Source of the DNA: Amarobacter sp964507025
Lineage (GTDB): Bacteria > Chloroflexota > Dehalococcoidia > Tepidiformales > Tepidiformaceae
Length of the DNA: 64,000 bases
Assembly (NCBI GenBank): GCA_964507025.1
Contig: CAZDOK010000004.1
Span: forward strand, 62,001 to 126,000
Direction of reading: 5' to 3'
Below, piece after piece: positions 13,462 through 23,094 of the stretch. The translations under genes and the position numbers were made by a program. How positions within the stretch are numbered: position 1 is the first letter of the stretch; every line of letters begins with the position of its first letter. The notes under the pieces are model-generated. The model had not been told where the DNA came from. It ran no database searches and saw nothing but the letters and a program-made list of their open reading frames with translations.

Positions 13462-16233
13462 ATGCAGATCGTCCCCGAACCCAACGACGTCATCCCCTTC
13501 CCGGCCATCGAGCACACGCTGGCTAACGGACTGCGCGTAATCGCGCTGAACACCGGCTACCCGAACCTGGTGTCACTCCAGATTCCGGTGCAGACAGGGT
13601 CACGCAACGAAGTGGAGCCTGGCAAGTCGGGCTTCGCGCACTTCTTCGAACACATGATGTTCCGCGGCACCGAACGCTACCCGGCGGACGTGTACCAGGA
13701 GATCGTCACACGCTCCGGCGCCCGCCAGAACGCCTACACCACCGATGACTACACGAACTACCACCTGACCTTCGCGAAGGACGACCTGGAGACGATCCTC
13801 GAACTCGAGGCCGACCGCTTCATGAGCCTGGCCTACAGCGAGGCCGACTTCAAGACTGAAGCCCGGGCCGTGCTTGGCGAATACAACAAGAGCGCCGCCG
13901 ACCCGCTCACCAAGCTCATCGAAGTCCAGCGCGATCACGCGTTCAGCGCCCATACCTACAAGCACACCACGATGGGTTTCATCGCCGACATCGAGGACAT
14001 GCCCAACCAGTTCGAGTACTCGAAGACTTTCTTCCAGCGCTGGTACCGCCCCGCATACACCACCCTGATCGTGGCCGGCGATGTCGACCCCGAGGCGGCC
14101 GTTCGCCTCGTTGAGAAGCATTGGGGGGCGTGGCAGACGGGCAATACCCAACCCGTGGAGATTCCCCAGGAGCCTCCTCACGCGGCACCGGTCGTCGTCC
14201 ACCACCCGTGGGCCACGCCGACCTTGCCGTGGGTCTCCGTTGCCTTCCACGGTCCCTGCTTTTCCACTACCGCCACGGACTACGCCGCCCTCGACGTGCT
14301 GCTCGACCTTCACTTCGGCGAAACATCGGACCTCTACCGGCGCCTGGTCGAGAAGGAACAGATCGTCGACCAGCTGTTCCCCTACCTGCCATCGCAACAG
14401 GACCCGGGTCTGGCGACCGTGTTCGCCCGAGTAAAGCGTTTTGAGGACGCTCGTTATGTCCGCGACGCCATCACCGAAACGTTCGCACTTGCGCGACGTG
14501 AACCGGTGACCGCCAAGCGCCTGGCCGAGGCGAAATCCCACAATCGCTACGCCTTCGCCCGCACGCTCGACAACTCGGAATCGATTGCCGCGACGCTCGC
14601 GCGGTTCGTTCGGTTCGAGCGGTCGTACTCCACGCTCAACCAGCTCTTCCGGACCATTGACTCTCTGGAGGTGGCGGACCTCGACGCGGCCGCGGGCCGC
14701 TACCTTGGCGATGCGAATATGGTCGTTACGCTGCTCTCCCACGAAGCTCCCGCGCCGGATCTGCTCACTGCGCCGTCAATCGAGAGCAGCAACGCCGGGG
14801 TTCCCGCGCCGGTTCGGACCATCGCGCTTCCTTCCGCGTCGTCGCTCGTGCGCTTCAAGCTGTTGTTCGGAACCGGCTCGGCGTACGACCCGCCCGGGAA
14901 AGAGGGTCTCGCAGCACTGGCCGCCGCGATGATCGCGGAAGCGGGCAGCCAGGAGATGGCCTACGACGAGATCACTCGAGCCCTCTTTCCACTGGCGGCT
15001 TCGTTCTCGGCGCAGGTCGACCGCGAGATGACCACCTTCACCGGCGTGGCGCACATCGACACGCTCGATCAGTTCCTTGGTATCGCCCTGCCACAGCTCA
15101 CTCGCCCCGGCCTCCGCGACGAGGACTTTCAGCGGCTCAAGGCAATCCAGCTCAACGAGCTGGTGCAGGACCTTCGCTCGAACAACGAGGAGGAGCTCGG
15201 GAAGGAGCGGCTGCAGGAGCTTCTGTTCGCCGGCACGCCCTACGGTCACTCCACCTCTGGAACCGTGACCGGGATTGAGTCGATCACCCTCGAAGATGTC
15301 CGAGCATTCGTGGCTGCCGGTTACATCCGCTCGAACCTGGTGATTGGCACCGCGGGCAACGTCTCAGCGGCCGCCTCGGCAGCGCTTCAGCGTGCGCTGG
15401 CCGCGCTCCCTGAAGGCGCGCCACCAGAGCGCGCAAAGATCGCTCCCCCGGAATTGGCCGGCCTCGAGGTGGAAATCGTCAAGAAGGAAACACGCTCGGT
15501 CGCGGTGTCGCTCGGCCACCCGATCGATGTTCGCCGCGGCCACCCGGACTTCGTGGCGCTGTGGCTGGCGCGGGCATGGCTCGGAGAGCACCGAGCCTCG
15601 AACGGGCGCCTATACAACCGCATTCGCGAGGTCCGCGGGATGAACTACGGCGACTACGCGTACATTGAGGCGTTTCCGCGTGGCATGTACCAGTTCTTCC
15701 CCGACCCCAACCTGGGCCGCCGGGCCCAGGTCTTCGAGGTCTGGCTACGCCCGCTGCGGCCCGAGCAAGCTGTCTTTGCGTTGAAGTTAGCCCTGTTCGA
15801 ACTCAGGAATCTCATCCAGGACGGGATTTCAGAGGCGGACTTCGAGACCACCCGGGAGTACCTGGCCAAGAACGTCTTCGTGATGACCAAGACCCAGGAC
15901 CAGCAGCTCGGCTACGCGCTCGACAGCGAGTGGTACGGAATTCCCGAGTTCACGAAGTACATCCGGGACGAGCTCGCGAAGCTCACCGTCGAGCGGGTGA
16001 ACGACGTCGTCCGGCGCCATCTCTCGTGGCACAACCTGCAGGTGGTGATGATCGCCGCCGATGCGGAAGGGCTCCGCGAGCAACTGCTGTCCCACGATGC
16101 AGCCACGATCACCTATGACGGTACGAAGCCGGACGAATTGCTCGCAGAGGACCGCACCGTCGGTGCGTTCGACCTCGGGCTGACACCCGAACGCATCCGG
16201 ATCACGGAGGTGACGGACGTGTTCTCCTCGTAG
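13462..16233 (+). CDS. M16-family zinc metallopeptidase, two-module single chain
   Basis: 923 residues in two tandem M16 modules. The first carries the inverted zinc motif HFFEH (His60, Glu63, His64) and the downstream ELEADR segment that supplies the third ligand. The second (about 460-920) lacks the motif and should be the inactive half that closes the clam-shell. Proteins of this kind degrade oligopeptides or process short substrates. No signal peptide is visible, so a cytoplasmic location is likely. The ATG at 13462 has GAGAG 7-8 nt upstream. Confidence 0.92.
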   Translation: MQIVPEPNDVIPFPAIEHTLANGLRVIALNTGYPNLVSLQIPVQTGSRNEVEPGKSGFAHFFEHMMFRGTERYPADVYQEIVTRSGARQNAYTTDDYTNYHLTFAKDDLETILELEADRFMSLAYSEADFKTEARAVLGEYNKSAADPLTKLIEVQRDHAFSAHTYKHTTMGFIADIEDMPNQFEYSKTFFQRWYRPAYTTLIVAGDVDPEAAVRLVEKHWGAWQTGNTQPVEIPQEPPHAAPVVVHHPWATPTLPWVSVAFHGPCFSTTATDYAALDVLLDLHFGETSDLYRRLVEKEQIVDQLFPYLPSQQDPGLATVFARVKRFEDARYVRDAITETFALARREPVTAKRLAEAKSHNRYAFARTLDNSESIAATLARFVRFERSYSTLNQLFRTIDSLEVADLDAAAGRYLGDANMVVTLLSHEAPAPDLLTAPSIESSNAGVPAPVRTIALPSASSLVRFKLLFGTGSAYDPPGKEGLAALAAAMIAEAGSQEMAYDEITRALFPLAASFSAQVDREMTTFTGVAHIDTLDQFLGIALPQLTRPGLRDEDFQRLKAIQLNELVQDLRSNNEEELGKERLQELLFAGTPYGHSTSGTVTGIESITLEDVRAFVAAGYIRSNLVIGTAGNVSAAASAALQRALAALPEGAPPERAKIAPPELAGLEVEIVKKETRSVAVSLGHPIDVRRGHPDFVALWLARAWLGEHRASNGRLYNRIREVRGMNYGDYAYIEAFPRGMYQFFPDPNLGRRAQVFEVWLRPLRPEQAVFALKLALFELRNLIQDGISEADFETTREYLAKNVFVMTKTQDQQLGYALDSEWYGIPEFTKYIRDELAKLTVERVNDVVRRHLSWHNLQVVMIAADAEGLREQLLSHDAATITYDGTKPDELLAEDRTVGAFDLGLTPERIRITEVTDVFSS

Positions 16234-16331
16234 GCCTGCGCACACTGCCGGGCTGGCCCTTGCGCAGACTTCGCTACCTGGTGGACCCGGCGAAGACCCC
16301 GCTCGCTGCGGTGAAGGGCCTGTAGCTCGAA

Positions 16332-18392
16332 TCAGGCCAGCTGGGCTTCCAGTTCCTCGGCAGTGCCGGCGGGCATCCGGCAGGTCATGTTCTCGCACAC
16401 GTAAGCCAGGGGCTTTCCCGCCGGCGCCCGGCCTTCGAAGATCGGGATCCCCTCGCCATCCGAGCTCGGCGCGATCACCGTCCAGGGCAGGAAGCGCCGC
16501 GCGACGACCTGCTCAAGCGGGCGGCGTTCCATTCCGTCGCCGACGATGGCGATTTCGCGGTGCGGCGAAAGCGCAAACTCCATCGCCTGCAGGATCGTTC
16601 CAAAGCCGGTCGCCGCCTGAAGCAGATGGTCGGCGACGTTCGATACCACTTCATCGACCACACGCTCCCAGGCAGCGGGACCGTAGTAACGTCCCATCCA
16701 CAACGCGAACAGCGCCGCCACCCCGTTTCCCGAAGGTGTCGCCGCATCAAAGAACGACCGCTGGCGCACGATGAGCTCTTCGCCGTCGTCCGGAGTCTCA
16801 TAGAATCCGCCCCGCTCTGCGTCCCTGAATCGTTTGAGGATGTGGTCAAGCAGGTCGCGGGCCCACTCCAGGTGGTCGATCTCGCCGGTTAGCTTGTACA
16901 GCTCCACCAGGCCGAGCCCCAGGTACGCGTAGTCCTCGAGCATCCCCTCCACCTTCGCGGCTCCGGCCTTCCACGTGTGCAGCAGGCGGCCGTCGCGCCA
17001 GCAGGACTCGCGCAGGAATGCCGCCAGGCGCACCGCAGCCAAGCCGTATTCAGGCTCACCCATGACCCGTGCCGCCTCGGCGAACGCCGCCAGCGCAAGG
17101 CCGTTCCACGACGTGAGAACCTTGTCATCGAGACCGGGCCGGACGCGCTGCTCGCGCGCCTGGAGCAGATGCGTCTGGATTCCGTCCATGCGGTCGAGGA
17201 GTTGCTCTTCATCCAAACCGAAGCGCGAAAGGAGGCCCGCAAGGTCCGGCCGCGCGCTCAAGACGTTCCGGCCGGTCAACTCCGGGTGGTGCGGATCGTT
17301 GAAGTTCCCCTCGGGGGTGAGGCCGTACCACGCAACGGCGAGGTCTGTGTCGTCACCCAGCACTTCGCGCACCTGGTCGATCGTCCAGACGTAGTACTTG
17401 CCCTCGATGCCTTCACTATCGGCGTCGAGGGCCGCGTGGAAGCCGCCGGCCGGGTCTTGCATCTCCCGGAGGAGGAAGTCGAGCGTCTCCCGCACGATGC
17501 GGGCAAGGCCCTCGTCCCCGGTCACCTGGTAGGCGTGCAGGTAGAGACGGGCGAGCTGTGCGTTGTCGTAGAGCATCTTTTCGAAGTGCGGGACCAGCCA
17601 GCGCTCATCGACGCTGTAGCGAGCGAAGCCACCACCGAGCTGGTCGTACATGCCCCCGGTGGCCATGGCCCGGAGCGTGTGCAGCACCATCTCCAGGGCT
17701 GCCTGGCCAACCTCGGTCGTCCGCCCCTCGCGGTGATGGACCGCGAGAAGGAATTCGAGGCTGGAAGGGCTCGGGAACTTCGGTGCCGCGCCCATTCCGC
17801 CCCAGGTCGTGTCGTAGTGCTCCGCCATCCGCTCCACTGCCGCATTGGTGGTCTCGTGGGAGATCGACTCGCCGGGCCCGGCCACCCGTGCCGCGGCCTG
17901 CCGCATGTGCCCGGCCAGGCTCTGGGCCGATTCCAGTACCTTCTCCCGTTCCTGGGTCCACTTCTCGTGCAAGAACTGAAGCACGCGAGGAAACCCCGGG
18001 CGGCCGTGGCCATCCTCGGGCGGAAAGTACGTCCCAGCGTAGAACGGCCGGCCGTCGGGCGTCATGAATACGGTCATCGGCCACCCTCCTGAGCCGGTGA
18101 GCGCCTGCACCGCGGTCATGTACACGCCATCGACATCCGGCCGCTCTTCCCGGTCGACCTTGATGTTCACGAAGTAGCGGTTCATCAGGTCCGCTGTCGC
18201 CGGGTCCTCGAACGACTCGTGCGCCATCACGTGGCACCAGTGGCAAGAGCTATACCCGACCGAGAGCAGGATCGGCTTGTCCTCGGCGCGCGCTTCCGCA
18301 AACGCCTCGTCTCCCCAGGGATACCAGTCGACCGGGTTCCCGGCATGCTGCAGCAGGTAGGGGCTCGTTTCGTTGGCGAGGCGATTGGGCAT
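16332..18392 (-). CDS. DUF255/thioredoxin-domain protein (YyaL/SPATA20 family)
   Basis: 686 residues, the usual size. An N-terminal thioredoxin-like domain opens with the family hallmark NETSPYLLQHAGNPVDWY and has the CxxC motif at Cys50-Cys53 (SSCHWC). The remainder is an (alpha/alpha)6-barrel resembling glycosidase and epimerase folds (for example GGMYDQLGGGFARYS). The family is widespread and of unknown function. The start is supported by homology and a -10 box (TACGCT) only 7 nt upstream with no ribosome site. It converges with the M16 gene. Confidence 0.92.
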   Translation of the reverse strand: MPNRLANETSPYLLQHAGNPVDWYPWGDEAFAEARAEDKPILLSVGYSSCHWCHVMAHESFEDPATADLMNRYFVNIKVDREERPDVDGVYMTAVQALTGSGGWPMTVFMTPDGRPFYAGTYFPPEDGHGRPGFPRVLQFLHEKWTQEREKVLESAQSLAGHMRQAAARVAGPGESISHETTNAAVERMAEHYDTTWGGMGAAPKFPSPSSLEFLLAVHHREGRTTEVGQAALEMVLHTLRAMATGGMYDQLGGGFARYSVDERWLVPHFEKMLYDNAQLARLYLHAYQVTGDEGLARIVRETLDFLLREMQDPAGGFHAALDADSEGIEGKYYVWTIDQVREVLGDDTDLAVAWYGLTPEGNFNDPHHPELTGRNVLSARPDLAGLLSRFGLDEEQLLDRMDGIQTHLLQAREQRVRPGLDDKVLTSWNGLALAAFAEAARVMGEPEYGLAAVRLAAFLRESCWRDGRLLHTWKAGAAKVEGMLEDYAYLGLGLVELYKLTGEIDHLEWARDLLDHILKRFRDAERGGFYETPDDGEELIVRQRSFFDAATPSGNGVAALFALWMGRYYGPAAWERVVDEVVSNVADHLLQAATGFGTILQAMEFALSPHREIAIVGDGMERRPLEQVVARRFLPWTVIAPSSDGEGIPIFEGRAPAGKPLAYVCENMTCRMPAGTAEELEAQLA

Positions 18393-18399
18393 GGGATCG

Positions 18400-18405
18400 A
18401 GCGTA
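18400..18405 (-). promoter_or_regulatory. -10 box TACGCT, leaderless start
   Basis: TACGCT on the minus strand, 7 nt before the DUF255 ATG at 18392. No Shine-Dalgarno sequence is present. Confidence 0.35.
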
Positions 18406-18424
18406 CAGCATCACACGTGAGCGC

Positions 18425-18454
18425 TTGCGCGGCGAACATGCGTTCTGCTACCGT
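18425..18454 (+). promoter_or_regulatory. Promoter TTGCGC-N18-TACCGT, leaderless start
   Basis: TACCGT (18449-18454) lies 8 nt before the DinB ATG at 18463. TTGCGC (18425-18430) lies 18 nt upstream of the box. No ribosome site before the ATG. Confidence 0.35.
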
Positions 18455-18462
18455 GGCCGGCC

Positions 18463-18996
18463 ATGGACAGAGCAGCGATCAACGAACTCTTCGACTACAC
18501 CGGCTGGGCATGGGAACGCATTGCCCGGCTCATCGACGAACAACTGGCGGAAGCCTACGCGAAGCCGATGGAGGGCTCAGGCTGGCCCTCCATCGCCGAC
18601 TGCCTCTCCCATACGGTTTCCGCCTACGACGGCTGGCTGAACGCGGAGTGGGGCCAGATCGGTGCAGGCCAGTTGAGCTACCCGGCCGAGTGGCCCAGGC
18701 CCGTGGAGGACTGGAGCGCGATGAAGGCGTACCACAAGCGCGTGCGCGAGACCTTCAAGCAGGTCCTCGACGTTCCCGACGCCGCGCTCTACGAGAAACT
18801 GACCATCAACGACGGTTTCGGCCCCGAACTGATGAGCCGCGCCGACATCCTGGCCAACCTGCTCATCCACGAACGCGGCCATCACGGCGACCTGAACACG
18901 CTCTTCCATCTCCACGGCGTCAAGAGCTATTACATCGACTACCGGTTCTTCCGCACGCTCCCGGACCGCTTCTTGATGGACCTCGACGACAACTGA
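18463..18996 (+). CDS. DinB-family protein
   Basis: 177-residue four-helix-bundle protein of the DinB/YfiT superfamily, which binds a metal through three histidines and includes thiol-dependent transferases (mycothiol, bacillithiol). Visible histidines are in DCLSHTVSAYDGW (about 46) and HERGHHGDLNTLFH (about 137-142), matching the family's three-His arrangement. The substrate is unknown. It is short, transcribed alone, divergent from the DUF255 gene, and is one of at least three DinB-like proteins in this window. Confidence 0.82.
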   Translation: MDRAAINELFDYTGWAWERIARLIDEQLAEAYAKPMEGSGWPSIADCLSHTVSAYDGWLNAEWGQIGAGQLSYPAEWPRPVEDWSAMKAYHKRVRETFKQVLDVPDAALYEKLTINDGFGPELMSRADILANLLIHERGHHGDLNTLFHLHGVKSYYIDYRFFRTLPDRFLMDLDDN

Positions 18997-19017
18997 CGGA
19001 TCCGGCGCGAACTGGCA

Positions 19018-19023
19018 TAGAAT
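19018..19023 (+). promoter_or_regulatory. -10 box TAGAAT, leaderless start
   Basis: TAGAAT 7 nt before the ATG at 19031. Only C residues separate the two, so a ribosome site is excluded. A weak TGACGG lies 18 nt upstream. Confidence 0.45.
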
Positions 19024-19030
19024 CGCCCCC

Positions 19031-20494
19031 ATGCCAAACGACCTCGTCTTCCGCAACGCCCGCATCATCGACGGCTCTGGTTCGCCCGCATTCGAAGGCG
19101 ATGTGGCCGTGTCCGAAGGGCGCATCGTCTCAGTCGGCGAGGCGCCTGGCGGAGCGCGGGAAATCGACGCCCGGGGCCTCGTGCTGTGCCCTGGCTTTGT
19201 CGATACCCACTCGCACGACGATGGCGCCTTCCTGCGCCACCCGGACATGGCATTCAAGCTCGCCCAGGGCGTGACCACCGACATCAGCGGCAACTGCGGT
19301 TTCAGCACCATCCCGAACGACCCCGGGCGCGAGTACATGCCCGGGGATATCTCCGGCCCCGGCGCCGGATGGACAGACCTCGACTCCTATTTCGAGGCCT
19401 GCGCGGCGAAGCGACCGGCGATCAACAACGCCATGCTGGTCGGGCACAACCGGGTCCGCGCGCATGTGGTCGGCCTCGAAAAGCGTTCCGCCACGCCGGA
19501 CGAGATCGCGGAGATGCGCGGCCACGTCGCACGGGCCATGGAGCAGGGCGCCGTTGGTTTTTCCACCGGCCTGATCTACGAGCCGGGCCGCTACAGCACC
19601 ACGGAAGAGGTGGTCGCCTTGGCAAGCGAGTGCACGCCTTACGGCGGCATTTACGCCACCCACATGCGCAACGAGGGAGACCGGCTGCTCGATGCCGTGG
19701 CCGAGGCCATGCACATCGCTCGCGAAGCACACATCCCGCTCCACATCTCTCACCACAAGGCGGCCGGACGCCGCAACTGGGGGCGTGTGAAGGACTCCCT
19801 CGCGATGGTCGATGCGGCTAACGCCGAGGGTATGGACATCACGCTCGATGTCTACCCCTACACGGCCGGCAGCGGGCCGATGTGGCAGTACGTGAACCTC
19901 GACAACATCGACTCGGAGTGGGCGATGGGCGTCATGATCGCCAGCTGCCCGGACTACCGCGAATTCGAGGGCCGCATGGTGCCCGACATCGCCAAAGACC
20001 GGGGCTGGACCGTCGAGGACACGGTCCGCGAGATCGTGACCAGCCCGCAGGGCCGCCAGGTCATCTGCATCCACTTCATCATCGATGAGGCGGACATCGA
20101 GACGAACCTCCGTCACCCGCGGATGCTGGTCGGCTCGGACGGCATCCCCCAACTGCGGGGAATGCCCCACCCCCGCCTCTTCGGGACCATGCCCCGGGTG
20201 CTCGCGCGTTATGTCCGCGAACGCCACGTGCTCTCGCTCGAAGAGGCCATTCGCAGGATGACGAGCGCCTCCTGCGAGCGGTTCGGGCTGGTGGGCCGTG
20301 GCCTCGTGAAAGAGGGCTACTGGGCCGACCTGGTGCTCTTCGACCCGGAAACCGTCCAGGACCTGGCGACCTATGAAGATCCGAAGCGGGAGCCGAAGGG
20401 GATCTCGCTGGTGATGGTGAACGGCCAGATCGCGTACGAGGACGGGAAGCACACCGGCGTTGGCAGCGGCAACGCCCTGCGGTTCAAGCGGTGA
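19031..20494 (+). CDS. D-aminoacylase / N-acyl-D-amino-acid deacylase-like amidohydrolase
   Basis: 487 residues. It has the amidohydrolase metal motif DTHSH (His60, His62), the D-aminoacylase-type bridging cysteine GNCGFS (Cys89), further ligands in THMRNEGDR and HISHHKA, and GSDGIPQ near the C-terminus carrying the conserved Asp. Family members hydrolyse N-acyl-D-amino acids or related cyclic amides in the cytoplasm. The start has no ribosome site and follows a -10 box at 7 nt. The downstream neighbour is convergent, so the gene is monocistronic. Confidence 0.88.
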   Translation: MPNDLVFRNARIIDGSGSPAFEGDVAVSEGRIVSVGEAPGGAREIDARGLVLCPGFVDTHSHDDGAFLRHPDMAFKLAQGVTTDISGNCGFSTIPNDPGREYMPGDISGPGAGWTDLDSYFEACAAKRPAINNAMLVGHNRVRAHVVGLEKRSATPDEIAEMRGHVARAMEQGAVGFSTGLIYEPGRYSTTEEVVALASECTPYGGIYATHMRNEGDRLLDAVAEAMHIAREAHIPLHISHHKAAGRRNWGRVKDSLAMVDAANAEGMDITLDVYPYTAGSGPMWQYVNLDNIDSEWAMGVMIASCPDYREFEGRMVPDIAKDRGWTVEDTVREIVTSPQGRQVICIHFIIDEADIETNLRHPRMLVGSDGIPQLRGMPHPRLFGTMPRVLARYVRERHVLSLEEAIRRMTSASCERFGLVGRGLVKEGYWADLVLFDPETVQDLATYEDPKREPKGISLVMVNGQIAYEDGKHTGVGSGNALRFKR

Positions 20495-20505
20495 GCGGCC
20501 GGCTG

Positions 20506-21261
20506 CTAGGCTCGGCCATCACTCACGAGCTGACGCTCCGGAACGTGTTCGGACTCGATGTACGCGACAAAGCGCGCGACAACTGCCCGGGCGCTGGACA
20601 GTAGAGCCGCACGGTCCGAGTCGGTGATCATCACCTGACCGGTGTGCGTTCCACGGGCGTGACGTATCTCCCGCGACGCCCGTGACAAAGTCTTAAGGAA
20701 GTCCTCGTCAATGTTCAGGCGCTCGCGCATCCCTCGCCAGGCTGATTCATGGTCTCCGCCTTCGGGTCGGAAATGCTCTTTCAAGGCATCGATCGCTCGC
20801 GCACAAAACAGAGCTGTATCCCGTTCGGCACGGATAGCCTCTCGGAGGTCGCTAAGGGCAATGCGCAGCTGCGGGTTCCCGAGCGAGAGGGTCCGAACCG
20901 CCTCGTACTCCACCTCCACAGGCTCCAACTGAGGAACCGCGAACTCCACTCCGAACGTCACAGGAGACGAGCCGTGTTCGCCGCCGGACTGAATCTCGAC
21001 ATCATACGCCCGCTGGGTGACAAAGCCGAAGGCATCAACCTGCGCTCTCACCAGGTCTTCGGCGGTATTCTTGAGCGTGACGAGGTCAACAGACAGGTCA
21101 GTGACGAGTTCGATCGTGATGACTGAAGTATCTATCCATATGCTCACGTCAAAGGTCCCGCCGGCAATTCCGCGGAGGCTGATGGGCGGCAGCGACACGT
21201 GAGCCCGCTCCGGTAGGACTCGTCCGTGAAATGTGAATGAGCGCAAGTCCGGCGAGAGCAT
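20506..21261 (-). CDS. Hypothetical protein, possible C-terminal HEPN-like helical domain
   Basis: 251 residues from the ATG at 21261; the frame is open further upstream, but that part overlaps the divergent gene. The N-terminal half is beta-rich (FTFHGRVLPERA, then alternating V/I/T strands). The C-terminal half is helical (LFCARAIDALKEHF, then REIRHARGTHTG), reminiscent of HEPN-like helical domains, but this is only a resemblance. Third codon positions are clearly less GC-rich than in neighbours, which suggests recent acquisition. No function is assigned. Confidence 0.65.
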   Translation of the reverse strand: MLSPDLRSFTFHGRVLPERAHVSLPPISLRGIAGGTFDVSIWIDTSVITIELVTDLSVDLVTLKNTAEDLVRAQVDAFGFVTQRAYDVEIQSGGEHGSSPVTFGVEFAVPQLEPVEVEYEAVRTLSLGNPQLRIALSDLREAIRAERDTALFCARAIDALKEHFRPEGGDHESAWRGMRERLNIDEDFLKTLSRASREIRHARGTHTGQVMITDSDRAALLSSARAVVARFVAYIESEHVPERQLVSDGRA

Positions 21262-21311
21262 GAAACACCTGCCAATCACACGCGATCTCAGCGCCAGCGC
21301 CGGACCGCCAG

Positions 21312-21317
21312 TATAGT
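21312..21317 (+). promoter_or_regulatory. -10-like box TATAGT
   Basis: TATAGT 32 nt upstream of the LLM oxidoreductase ATG; CCGGAG lies between them. Confidence 0.35.
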
Positions 21318-21349
21318 CCCGCACACAACCCAACTCCGGAGTACCCCTC

Positions 21350-22255
21350 ATGCAGATGCCTGCAGTTTCCCTCGCGGCCGCCCCGGGCCGCCGGAAGTGG
21401 ACCGTCGAAACCGCCCAGAAGCTCGAAAAGGCCGGCTTCCAGGGCATCTATTGCGCAAGCTTCGGCGATGGCCTGGGGCTCTGCCTCTCCATCGCCCACT
21501 CCACAAACGAGATCAAGTTCGGCACTTCCATCATCCCCATCTACTACCGGGTGCCGTTCGACCTGGCCCAATCCGCGGCCTACATCCACGAAATCTCCGA
21601 CGGCCGGTTCTCCCTCGGCATCGGCGTAAGCCACGCCCCGGCCAATGCCCGGCTGGGCGTCCAGACGGGCAAGCCGCTCAGCGACATCCGGGATTACGTT
21701 GCGAAGATGCGAGCCGCCGCGCAACAGACGGGCCCGCTCCCGCCGATCGTGCTCGCCACGCTCCGTAAGAAGATGGTCCAGCTTTCGGTCGAGATCGCCG
21801 AGGGCGCGGTCTGGGCGAATGCCTCCCGCTCTCACGTCCCCGACTCCCTGTCGCTCATCCCTGCGGAGAAGCGCAATGGCGACTTCTTCATCGGCGACAT
21901 GATCCCCACCTGTATCGATGACAACGACCCCGCAGCCGCCGCCAGCGTGATGAAGCGGACGCTCACGGGGTACGTGATCCTGCCGAACTATCGGAACTAC
22001 TGGAAGGAAGCAGGCTACAGGGAGGAGATGGAGGCCATCGAGGCGGCCCTCGCCCGCGGTGACCGCGAAGCGCTCCCCGGGCTGATGACCGAACGCTGGC
22101 TCGCCGATGCGACCCTCCATGGGACCAGGAAGCAGGTGCTGGAAGGCCTCGAAGCCTGGTTCGCAGCCGGCGTGAAGACGCCGATCCTGGTGCCGTCGTC
22201 CATGAGCGGGGGCCAGGTGAAGGCCTTCGAGGAGCTCTTCGCGGCATTTAGCTGA
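21350..22255 (+). CDS. LLM-class flavin (probably F420)-dependent oxidoreductase
   Basis: 301-residue TIM-barrel oxidoreductase of the luciferase-like monooxygenase superfamily. Diagnostic segments are the AEKAGF-type opening (LEKAGFQGIY), IKFGTSIIPIYYR, DGRFSLGIGVSHAP and the late GTRKQVLEGLEAWF. Members use F420H2 or FMN to reduce or oxidise small substrates. The start is ATG, with CCGGAG about 10 nt upstream. An inositol-monophosphatase-like gene follows after 16 nt and is probably co-transcribed. The true cofactor cannot be read from the sequence. Confidence 0.85.
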   Translation: MQMPAVSLAAAPGRRKWTVETAQKLEKAGFQGIYCASFGDGLGLCLSIAHSTNEIKFGTSIIPIYYRVPFDLAQSAAYIHEISDGRFSLGIGVSHAPANARLGVQTGKPLSDIRDYVAKMRAAAQQTGPLPPIVLATLRKKMVQLSVEIAEGAVWANASRSHVPDSLSLIPAEKRNGDFFIGDMIPTCIDDNDPAAAASVMKRTLTGYVILPNYRNYWKEAGYREEMEAIEAALARGDREALPGLMTERWLADATLHGTRKQVLEGLEAWFAAGVKTPILVPSSMSGGQVKAFEELFAAFS

Positions 22256-22271
22256 GCGTGCCCCGGCAACC

Positions 22272-23060
22272 ATGAGCGGGCACAATGGAAGCATGCTCGC
22301 CGAAGAACTTCGCACTGCCATCGAAGCAGCCCGCATCGCCGGTGACGAGGTAGTGCGCCTCCGGCGCGATGGTGTGCGCTACGGCCGCAAGGAAGGCTGG
22401 GAGCTGGTCTCCGAGGCCGACCTTCGCGCCGCCGAGATCCTGCACGAGAAGCTCACCGCAGTCTTTCCCGCAGATGGCTGGCTGAGCGAGGAGCATACCG
22501 ACACCGCCCACCGCCTGGGCCGCGATCGGGTCTGGATCGTCGACCCCATCGACGGCACGCGCGAGTACCTGCAGGGCATTCCCGAGTATGCGATTTCGAT
22601 TGGACTGACCATAGAGGGCCGTCCCGCCCTCGGCGTCGTCCTCAACCCTGCCACCGGCGAACTCTTCGCCGCGGAGTGCTTGACCTCAGCCGAGCGGCCG
22701 CCCACGGAACCCACGGGTTCACCGTTCGATGTGCTCGTGGGGCGCGGCGAACAGGCACACGACGAGGTGCCTCCTCTTCCGCGGGGCGCAAAACCACGCG
22801 GCGTGGGCAGCGTCGCCTACCGCCTGGCGCTCCTTTCGCGCGGTGAAGGCAATGCCGTCGTGACCGGCTACGGCCGCTCCGAATGGGATGTGGCAGCGGG
22901 CGCGGCCCTCTGCGTGGCCGCCGGGCTGCGCGTCACAGGTGTCCTGGGAGACCCGCTAGTGTTCAACCAGCCCGAGCCGCGCGTTCGCGGCCTCCTCGCC
23001 GCCGAACCCGGCCTGCATGGGCGGCTCGAAGCGTTCCTCCAGCAGTTCCGCAGGGATTGA
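22272..23060 (+). CDS. Inositol monophosphatase / CysQ-family phosphatase
   Basis: Mg-dependent Li-sensitive phosphatase family, 262 residues. Metal-binding motifs are WLSEEHTD (about 75-82), the signature DPIDGTREY (about 91-99), and SEWDVAAGAAL near the C-terminus. The family includes inositol-1-phosphatase, CysQ (3'-phosphoadenosine-5'-phosphate phosphatase) and fructose-1,6-bisphosphatase; the active-site set does not decide among them. Two starts are possible, ATG 22272 and ATG 22293, neither with a strong ribosome site. Confidence 0.85.
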   Translation: MSGHNGSMLAEELRTAIEAARIAGDEVVRLRRDGVRYGRKEGWELVSEADLRAAEILHEKLTAVFPADGWLSEEHTDTAHRLGRDRVWIVDPIDGTREYLQGIPEYAISIGLTIEGRPALGVVLNPATGELFAAECLTSAERPPTEPTGSPFDVLVGRGEQAHDEVPPLPRGAKPRGVGSVAYRLALLSRGEGNAVVTGYGRSEWDVAAGAALCVAAGLRVTGVLGDPLVFNQPEPRVRGLLAAEPGLHGRLEAFLQQFRRD

Positions 23061-23094
23061 GCCTGTGCAGGCTGTGCCGCATGCCAGTCTCCAC

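Noticed and set aside
16236..16267. CTGCGCA and TGCGCAG between the M16 and DUF255 genes as a terminator
   Set aside because: Only 7 bp, an 18-nt loop, and no T-run; too weak to call.
20497..20517. GGCCG/CGGCC hairpin at the end of the D-aminoacylase gene
   Set aside because: Five base pairs in GC-rich DNA is expected by chance.
23060..23073. AGCCTG-TG-CAGGCT palindrome between the inositol-phosphatase-like gene and tilS
   Set aside because: The 2-nt loop cannot form a stable terminator hairpin and no T-run follows.
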